Source of the DNA: Streptomyces sp. PR69
GTDB lineage: Bacteria; Actinomycetota; Actinomycetes; Streptomycetales; Streptomycetaceae
DNA length: 64,000 nt
Assembly (NCBI RefSeq): GCF_026420845.1
Contig: NZ_JAOWCB010000013.1
Span: 119,008-183,007, forward strand
Direction: 5' to 3'
Below, in pieces: positions 34,957 through 44,700 of the stretch; positions within the stretch are counted from its first letter, which is position 1; each line of letters starts with the position of its first letter. Position numbers and translations under genes: made by a program. The notes beneath the pieces are model-generated. The model was not told the origin of the DNA, did not search any database, and saw only the letters and a program-made list of their open reading frames with translations.

Positions 34957-35577
34957 ATGAAAACCCGTCGTACCTGGCGCAATGCGCCCAAGAAGTCACA
35001 GGAGAGCGGGCAGATGGCCGCCGGGGCGGCCCGGGCGCTGAGCTCCTCGCCCGGGGCGTTCCGGGGGCGGTGGGCGTGGGTGGCCGGGAGTGTCGCCGTG
35101 CTGGTGGCCGGGCTGGTGGGGGCGTGGCTATGGCTGGGCGGGGAGGAGGAGTCCACGCCGCCGGATCCGCGGGCGCGGCAGTACAAGGACTTCAACGCCT
35201 GCCTTCTGACGGACGACAAGGGGATCACCTCCGGTACGACCGCCGCGACGGTGTGGGAGGGCATGCAGGAGGCGTCCGGGGACACCCGGGTGCGGGTCAC
35301 GTATGTGCCGGTGACGGGAGAGCAGACGGCCGGGAACGCCCTGCCGTTCATGAACGGGCTGCTCCAGCGCAAGTGCTCGGTCGTCCTCGCGGTGGGCGAG
35401 GCGCAGGTGAAAGCGGCGGAGCAGCGGGCGGACGACCACAAGGACATACGGTTCGTCACCGTCGACGGAACGAAGAAGGGCGCGAACATCACCCCCGCGC
35501 GGTCCGGGGATGGTGACGGGCTGAGGAACACTGTGGCGGACACGATCCGGGGTGTCGTCGAGGTGTCCGGCGTCTGA
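34957..35577 (+). CDS. Membrane-anchored BMP-like periplasmic-binding protein
   Basis: A 206-residue protein with a basic N-terminal segment, one transmembrane helix near residues 40-60 (WVAGSVAVLVAGLVGAWLWL) and an extracytoplasmic domain resembling basic membrane lipoprotein (BMP/Med) binding proteins: NACLLTDDKGITSGTTAATV, VTYVPVTG, VVLAVGEAQVKA and IRFVTVDG. It is shorter than usual BMP proteins (about 350 residues), so it is a single-lobe form. RBS AAGGAG precedes ATG 34957. No transporter genes accompany it. Confidence 0.7.
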   Translation: MKTRRTWRNAPKKSQESGQMAAGAARALSSSPGAFRGRWAWVAGSVAVLVAGLVGAWLWLGGEEESTPPDPRARQYKDFNACLLTDDKGITSGTTAATVWEGMQEASGDTRVRVTYVPVTGEQTAGNALPFMNGLLQRKCSVVLAVGEAQVKAAEQRADDHKDIRFVTVDGTKKGANITPARSGDGDGLRNTVADTIRGVVEVSGV

Positions 35578-35709
35578 CGGCTGAGCAGCAGGTTCCCGCG
35601 CCAGGGTAAAGATCACGTAATCCCTCCCCGCTCAGCTGGAACTGACGTGCGCTCATCAGGCAGGCTCGCGAGGCTCATGTAAGCAACGCGTAAAGTTAAG
35701 GCCTGACCC

Positions 35710-38700
35710 ATGCATCGTCGAAGGGTCCCCGGTCCGCGCCTGTTTCCGCCAGGTCGTTCTGGCAGACGCAGAGCGCGGGTGACCGCGGTCACCGCACTCA
35801 TATCCCTCTCACTCCTGGTCAGCACGGAACAGGCGGTGGCCCAGGGAACCACCCTGCCCTCGCTGTCCATGCCCAAGTTGTCCCTGTCGGGGCTGTGGCA
35901 GTGGATGGACACCTCGCCGCTGGACACACCCGACCAGAAGGGCGGCTCCGCCAAGGGCAAGAGCCACAAGGCGTCATCGGACGACACCAGCGCCGATGGC
36001 GGCGTCGGCCGCAAGCCCGGTAAGGGCAAGGGCGAACTCGACCCGTACAAGCGGCCGGTCGACAAGGTCGAGAAGGCGAAGACGGGCAAGGCGCCCGGCG
36101 ACGCCGACAGCTTTGACCCGAAGTCCAGCAAGCGGGACGCGAAGAAGTCCACAGCCACCTCGGACTACTTCGTCAACGCCGACGGCTCCACCACCGTCAA
36201 GCACTACGCCTCGCCCGCCAACTTCAAGGCGGACGACGGCACCTGGAAGCCCATTGACACCACTCTGGTGGAGGACGCGAACGGGCGGCTCGGCCAGCGG
36301 GCCAACTCCCTGGACGTCGAGTTCGCGCCGGACGCCGCCGACCAGCGGCTCGCGTCCGTGGACTTCGGCGACGGGCTCAGCCTGGCGTACTCCCTGCGCG
36401 GCACGGCGAAGGCCGAGCCGGAGGTGGACGACCGGAAGATCGTCACCTACCCCGGGGTGCTTCCGGACACGGACCTGCGGCTGGTTCCGCTGGCCGAGGG
36501 CTTCAAGGAGCACCTCGTCCTGCACTCGCCGGACGCCCCGAACTCCTGGCTGTTCCCGATGGAGCTGAAGGGGCTCACCCCGCGTCTCACGGACGACGGC
36601 GATGTGGAGTTCACCGCCCGCGAGGGCGAGAAGGACAAGGTCGTCGCGCGAATCCCCCATGCCTTCATGGAGGACTCGAAGATCGACCCGCGTTCCGGTG
36701 ACGCCACCCGCTCCCAGGCCGTGACGTACGAGCTGGTGGAGGAGGACGGCAAGCCGGCGCTGCGGATGACGGCCGACGAGGAGTGGCTGAAGGACCCCGA
36801 GCGGGTCTACCCGGTCACCGTCGACCCGACCGTCGCCGCGAGCAACAGCACGTATGTCCAGTCCAACTACAGCGCCGACCGCTCCACCGAGAAGGTCATC
36901 AAGGTCGGTTCGTACGACAGCGGCACCAATGCCGCCATCTCGTTCCTGCAGTTCTCGTCGCTGAGCACCACGCTGAAGGGCCAGCGCGTCTCGTCGGCCA
37001 AGCTGAACGTGTACGCCTCCTGGTCCTCCACGTGCACCCCTCAGGTGTTCTACGCCCAGCCGATCACCGAGTCCTGGTCGCCTTCCACGACGAAGACCTT
37101 CCCGGGCCCGAAGTTCGGGCCCGCGATCGGCTCGGCCACGCCCAACCCGGGCGCGTCCTGCACCAACACCAGCGGTTCCCTGGGCGTCGGTGTGAAGATG
37201 CCGGTCACGCTGGACACCGGGTGGTTCGACTGGGTGGCCACCGGCGGAGCCAACTACGGCCTCGCCCTGACCGCGCCGGTCAACGACAGCCTGCACTGGA
37301 AGAAGTTCCACTCGGACAACTCCACGACCTCCGGCTGGCGCCCGGCGCTGGAGCTGACCTACACGGCGAACACCAAGCCGCAGATCACCGCGCAGTACCC
37401 GCCGGTGAACTTCCAGGCCAACACGCTCCAGCCGGAGCTGCTGGTGTACGCGCACGACTCCGACAAGTGGCCGGCCGCGCTGTCGTACACCTTCGAGGTC
37501 TACGACGCGGACAGCGGCAGCACCACGCCGGTCGCCACCTCGGGCTCCCTGAGCCGCGGGGCGTGGCGGGTCCCGGCGGACAAGCTGAAGTGGAGCAAGA
37601 ACTACGTCTGGTACGTCGGAGTCTCCGACGGCTACGCAGAAACGGTTCAGTCCGGCCGGTTCACCACGGCTGTTCCGCAGCCGCCGGTGACGTCGGGTCT
37701 GGCGCAGAACACCGGCGGGCACGAGTTCGACCCGTCGGACGGCAACTACACCACCGAGGAGACCGACGCGCAGGTGTCGGTCGTCGGCCCGTCACTGGAG
37801 ATCGACCGGTCGTACAACAGTCTCGACCCGCGCCTGGACAACGCCTTCGGCGCCGGCTGGTCCACGGTCGTGGACATGAAGGCGGCCGAGCACAAGGACC
37901 CGTCGGGGAAGGTCACCCACGTCGAGATCACCTACCCGGGCGGTGAGCAGGTCGCCTTCGGCCGCAACTCCGACGGCACGTTCGTGCCGCCGCTGGGCCG
38001 CTACGCGCGCCTCCAGGCGGCCACCGGCGGCTACACGCTGACGGACAAGGACTTCACCGAGTACGGCTTCACCCAGGCGGTCACCGGGAAGACCGGCACC
38101 TACGCGATCAGCTCGATCAAGGACTTCGCGGGCCGCACGGAGACGTTCACCTACACCTCCGGCAGCCTGACAAAGATCACGAACGAGACGTCGAAGCGGT
38201 CCCTGCACCTGACCTGGACCACCCCGGCGGGCGCCAAGGCCGCGCATGTGGCGACGGTCGCCACCGACCCGGCCACGGCTGGTGACGCGACCACGGCGCA
38301 GACGTGGACGTACGGCTACGCGGGTGACCAGCTCACCAAGGTCTGCACCCCGGCCGACCCGCTGAAGTGCACCACCTACGGCTACACCACCGGCAACCAC
38401 TACCGGACCACCGTCCTGGACGCGGACCCGTTCGCGTACTGGCGGCTCGGTGAGACGGCCGGCGAGACGGTCGCCAAGGACAGCATCGTCACCAACCAGG
38501 GCAGGTACAACGGTCTGTTCCACGATGTGGCGCTGGGCGCGGCGGGTCCGCTGGCGGGCTCCACACAGACGGCCGCGTCGTTCAACGGCACCACGTCGTA
38601 TGTGGAGATGCCGAGCGCGCCGGGTGCGACCCCCTCGTACATGTCGGTGTCGCTGTGGTTCAAGACCACGACGGCGGGCGGTGTGCTGTTCTACTACGGC

Positions 38701-41700
38701 ACCCATCCGCTCAGCGACCCCGACCCGGTGAACAACACCAAGTACAACACCCCGGCGGTGTACGTCGGCACGGACGGCAAGCTGCGCGGCTGCCTGGCCA
38801 TGTCGCCCAGCTGCAGCCCGAACATCGTCTCCGGCCCCACCGTCACCGACGGCAAGTGGCACCAGGCGGTTCTGACCGGTCAGGCCAACAGCCAGACGCT
38901 GTACCTGGACGGTGCGAAGGTCGGGTCCCTCACGGGCACGATCAACGACTGGGACCAGCCTTACATCAGCCTGGGTGCGGGTGTGAACAACCAGGGCTGG
39001 CCCGCGATGAACCCGGACGACAAGCTCGGGCACTACACCGGTGACCTCGCCGAGGTCGCCGTCTACTCCGAGCCGCTCACCCCGGCCGTGATCACCGCGC
39101 AGTACCAGGCAGCGAAGAACGCGGCGGGGCTGCTCAACAAGATCACCACTCCGGAGGGCAAGGTCCGCTCCGAGGTCGCCTACGGCACCACGGACGACCA
39201 GGTCCTCCAGGCCACGGACGCCAACGGCGGCACCTGGAAGCTCAACCCGCCCACCGTCACCGGCTCGTCGCAGGTCTACCGGTCCGCCGTCATGGGCTCC
39301 GCCCCGGCCGGCTACTGGCGCCTGGACGACACGGCGGCTGCCCCGCAGGCCGCGAACCAGGTCAACACCGGTTTCGGCACGTACAACACCGCCACCCAGG
39401 GCGTGACCGGGCCGTTCGGCGCCGGCGACGCCACGGCGGCCTCGTTCGACGGGGTCTCGTCGTACGCGGAGATCCCGTTCGCCCCGTGGCACGGCTCCGG
39501 TGAGCGGGCGGTCGAACTGTGGTTCAAGACCGGCTCGCCGGGTGTGATCCTGTCCGACCAGTCGAAGGACCCGACGCTCGCGAGCCCGTCGGGCTCCTGG
39601 ACCCCGGTGCTGTACGCGGGCTCCGACGGCAAGCTGCACGGTCACTGGTGGAGCGTGTCGGGCTCGGGCAGCACGGCCTTCGGCTCGACGAAGACGGTCA
39701 CCGACGACAAGTGGCACCACGCGGTCCTGTCCGCCTCGGGCACGAAGCAGACGCTGTACCTGGACGGCGTGAAGCAGGGCGAGTACAGCGGCGCGGCGAA
39801 GGACCAGTCCAACACCAGGACCTTCGTCGGCGCGGGCTTCGCCAAGTACTGGTACCAGTCCCCCGGTGACGTGAGCTTCTTCAACGGCTCCATCGCCGAG
39901 GTCGCCGCCTACGGTCACCCGTTGAGCGCGGCGGACGTCGAGGCGCACTGGAAGGCGTACAAGTCGTCCTCCGGCGTGGCCCCGGTCAAGACGGTCAAGC
40001 TGACCGACCCGACCGACAAGACGCTGACGTACGTGTACGACGCGGAGATGGGCAACCGTCTGCTGGCCGCGATCGACACCAAGGGCAAGCGGACCACGTA
40101 CGGCTACGACACGGGCGGCTTCCTGCACACCGTGACGGACGCCAACGGCAACCGGAGCATCAACGGCCACGACGTGCGCGGCAACACGGTCTCCACGACC
40201 ACCTGCCAGGACACGGCCGCCGACAAGTGCTCGACGGAGTACTACACGTACTTCCCGGACGCCACCACCGCGTTTCCCCCGATGGACCTGCGCAACGACC
40301 TGCTGCTCACCGAGCGGGACGGACGTTCCTCGGGCCCCACGGACGACCGGTATCTCACCACGTACACATACGACACGGCCGGCAAGCTCACCTCGGTGAC
40401 CACCCCGCCCGTGGCCGGGCACCCCAACGGGCGCACCGCGACCACGACGTACACCACGTCGTCGACGCCGGCGGCCGAGGGCGGCACGGCCACGGTCCCG
40501 GCGGGGCTGCTGGACACGGTGACCACGCCGGGCGGCAAGAAGACCCGGCAGGTCTACCACGCCAACGGTGACCTCGCGGAGGTCACGGACGCCAACGGCG
40601 CCCGGGTGACGTACACGTACGACAACCTGGGCCGGCAGCTGTCGAAGACCGAGTACTCCGACGGCACCCCCGCCGGTCTGACCACCACGTTCACGTACGA
40701 CAAGAACGACCAGGTGGTCACCGAGACCGGCCCGGAGGTCACCAACCGGGTGACCGGCGCCGTCCACCAGGCCAGGACCACGACCGGCTACGACGCGGAC
40801 GGCAACGTCCTGTCGCAGACGGTCTCCGACCTGACCGGCGGGGATGCGGCGCGGACCGTGTCCATGACGTACGACGCGTGGGGCCGTATGGACTCCCGCA
40901 CGGACGCGGGCGGCGACACCACGTCGTTCACGTACGACGTGTACGGCAACAAGGTGAAGGAGACCGACCCGGACGGGACGGTCATGACCTTCACCTACGA
41001 CGCCGAGGGCCGGGCGCTCACCACCAACGTGCTGGACTTCGTGGGCGACCCGAACAACCCGTCCGCCCCCAGCACCCTGGTGACGGAGTCGCGGGCGTAC
41101 GACCCGGCGGGCCGGCTCGCGTCCATCACCGACGCGATGGGCTGGGTGACCGAGTACACGTACACGGACGACGGCCTGTCGGCCTCGGTGGTCCGCAAGG
41201 ACCCGCAGACCGGCGAGTCGTTCACCGAGCAGGCGAACACGTACGACGCGGCCGGGAACCTGATCAAGCAGGTCACCAACGACGGGCAGACGACGCACAC
41301 CTTCACGGTGGACGCGTCCGACCGCGTGATCTCCTCGGTCCTGGACCCGGGCGGCCTCGGCCGCACCACCACCGTGTCGTACGACCCGGACGACAACGTC
41401 GTGACGGAGAGCGAGTACGACCCGGCGACGGGCGAGAAGAGCACGCTCGACCGGCTCTACGACAACCTCGGCAACGTCACCGGCACCACGGTCCACGACG
41501 GCACGGTGGCGCCGGTCGCCCGCTACAAGCTGGACGAGACGACCGGCTACGACGTCGGCGACTCCTCCGGTGCGAACCACACCGCCGCGCACGGCGCCGG
41601 CATGCACTGGAACACCGACCGGGGCGGCAGCGCCGTCTTCGACGGCGACGCCGAGTCGTACGCGCAGACGGACGGGCCGGTGGTCAACACCAGCGGCAGC

Positions 41701-44700
41701 TTCACCGTCTCCACGTGGGCCAAGCTGACCGACACATCGGTCAACCACACCCTGGTCTCGCAGGACGGCGAGCAGGTCTACCGCCTCGTGCTCTACTACT
41801 CCACGGCGGGCGGCTGGTCCTTCGGCGGCCGGGCCGCGGACAGCAAGAGCGCCCCCTTGGTCAGGGCCTACTCCGGCACCGACGCGGTGACCGCGAACAC
41901 CTGGACGCACCTGACGGGTGTCTACGACGCCGAGGCGGCGAAGATCCGTCTGTATGTCAACGGATCGCTTGAGATGGAGACCGCGTGGACTTCCCCGTGG
42001 GAGGCGAAGGGTCCGCTGCAGCTCGGCCGACACAAGTACGGCACCGGCTACAACAACAACCACAAGGGCGGTCTGGACGACGTCCAGGTCTACGGTGAGG
42101 CGCTGACCGGGTCGCAGGTGTCGTCGCTGTACGGCGGCACGCTGCCGGCCGCAGGCAGCTCGGTCCAGTCCACGACGTGGAAGCTGGACCAGCGCGGTCT
42201 GCCGGTGTCGATGACCGACCCGAACGGCATCACCACCGACTACGGCTACGACGAGGGCGGCCAGCAGACCACGGTCACGGAGCCCGCCGTCAACGCCGAG
42301 CAGCAGGGCGGCACGCCGGTCACGGTCCGGCCGGTCACCATGATCGGCTACAACACCTTCGGTGAGCGGACCGAGGTGTCGGACCCGCTCGGCAACGTGA
42401 CGGTGACGACCTACGACGCCGAGGGCCAGGAGACCTCGGTGAAGCTGCCGAACTACACCCCGCCGGGTTCCGCGACCCCGATCGAGGCCATGGCCTGGAC
42501 GGAGTACAACAGCCTGGGCCAGGTCACGGCCGAGGTGGACCCGCTGGGCAACCGCACCACGTACACGTACACCCAGCTCGGCGCGGTGGCCTCGGTCACG
42601 GAAGCGGGCGGCGGTACGACGAAGTACACGTACGCCAACAGCGGCGAGCAGCTGTCCGTGACCCGGCCGAACGGCGCGCGTGAGGAGATGACCTGGGACT
42701 ACCTGGGCCGCCCCCTCACCAGCACCACGGTCGTGCGGCAGCCGACGCAGCGCGCGTACACGGCGATCAACGAGTTCGACGCTCCGGGCGGCGAGCTGTC
42801 CCGGAGGGTGAGCCCGACGGGCGTCGCCGAGTCGTACGCGTACAACGCGGTGGGCGAGGTCACCGAGGTGACCGACGCCGCCGGTCAGACGACCAAGGTC
42901 ACCTACAACATCGACGGAGGGATCCTCACCGCCACCGAGCCGGACGGCACCAGCACGAAGATCGACTACGACGGCTTCGGCCGGCCGGTCGCCACGCACG
43001 ACCTGGCGGCGGACGGCACGGTCATCCGCACGGCGCGTACCACGTACGACCGCGCGGGCAACCCGGTCGAGGCGACCGACTACCGCGGCCACACCACCAA
43101 GCTCACCCTGGACCCGACGGGTCTGGTGACGAAGGCGGTGCAGCCGGTCTCGGAGACCGAGTCGATCACCACGACCTTCGGCTACGACGTGGCGGGCAAC
43201 CGCACACGCTTCACCGACGGCCGCGGCAACAAGTTCCTGACCACCTACAACAGCTGGGGCCTGCCGGAGTCGCTCATCGAGCCTCCGACACCCAGCCACC
43301 CGGACCTCGCGGACCGCACGTTCACCACGGTGTACGACAAGAACGGACGCGTGGCCGAGCAGCGCTCCCCGGGCGATGTGGTGATCAGCAACGTCTACGA
43401 CGCGAAGAGCCGGCTGGTCCGCCAGACCGGCACGGGCGCCGAGGCGGAGACGGTCGACCACACCTACGCATACGACTCCGACGACCGGCTGGTCGCGGTG
43501 GCGGGCGTCGGTGAGGACACCAACACCTTCACCTACGACGACCGCGGCCTGCTGCTGTCGACGACGGGCCCGTCGGGCGCCTCGTCCTTCGCCTACAACG
43601 GCGACGGCGCGATGACCTCCCGCACGGACGCCTCCGGCACGTCGACCTTCGGGTACGACACCGCCGGACGTCTGAAGACGGTCAACGACGGGACCACCGG
43701 CTCCACCGCGACCTACGGGTACGACGTCAACAGCAATGTCACGTCCATCGACTACGGCACCGGCAAGGCGAAGCGTTCCTTCGGGTACGACGCCCTGCAG
43801 CGTCTGACGAGCGACAAGCTGACAGCGCCGTCCGGCACGGTCATATCGCAGATCACCTACGGCTACGACAAGAACAGCAACGAGACGTCGAAGACCACGG
43901 CCGGCGTCGCCGGAGCGTCCACGAACACATACACATACGACTGGGCGAACCGCATCACGTCCTGGAACAACGGCACGAGCACGGAGGTGTACGGCTACGA
44001 CGCGTCGGGCAACCGCACCCGCGTCGGCGGCGACACATACACGTACGACGAGCGGAACCGTCTGACCTCAGACGGCCACAGCACCTACAGCTACACGCCG
44101 CGCGGCACGATGAGCTCCACCGTGGACGAGGGCGGCGTGGTGACGCAGATGAAGGCGGACGCCTTCAACCGCGTGATCAACGAAGGTGACCGCACCTACC
44201 AGTACGACGGCCTGGACCGGCTCCTGTCCGCCACGACCAGTGGCGGCGGCTCGCTGTACGACTTCCAGTACAGCGGCATGGGCAACGACGTGGCCTCCGA
44301 TGGCGCGGCGTCCTACAGCCGCAACGTCGACGGATCGCTGCTGGGCGTGAAGACGCCGGTCTCGTCGGCTCTCTACCTGACGGACCTGCACACCGATGTG
44401 GTGGCGCAGTTCACCGACACGGGCGAGACGCTGACGGGTTCGGCGACGTACACGCCGTTCGGCAAGGTCGTCCAGTCCACCGGCATGATGGGCAACCTGG
44501 GCTACCAGTCCGGCTGGACCGACCCGGCCACCGCCAAGGTCAACATGGCCGCCCGCTGGTACTCGCCGGAGACCGGCCAGTTCAACAGCCGCGACACAGT
44601 CGGGCTGAGCCCCCTGCCGACCTCGGTGCGGGCGAACCGGTACGCGTACGCGGACCAGAACCCGATGACGATGACCGACCCGACCGGCCACTGGTCGATC

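Noticed and set aside
35574..35590. CTGACGGCTGAGCAG at the end of the BMP-like gene
   Set aside because: Only one arm of the operator is present.
37792..43461. Very long leftward open frame (1889 codons) across the RHS gene
   Set aside because: It is antisense to the well-supported RHS/YD gene; high GC keeps the opposite frame open. Its product is Arg/Val/Gly-rich with no domains.
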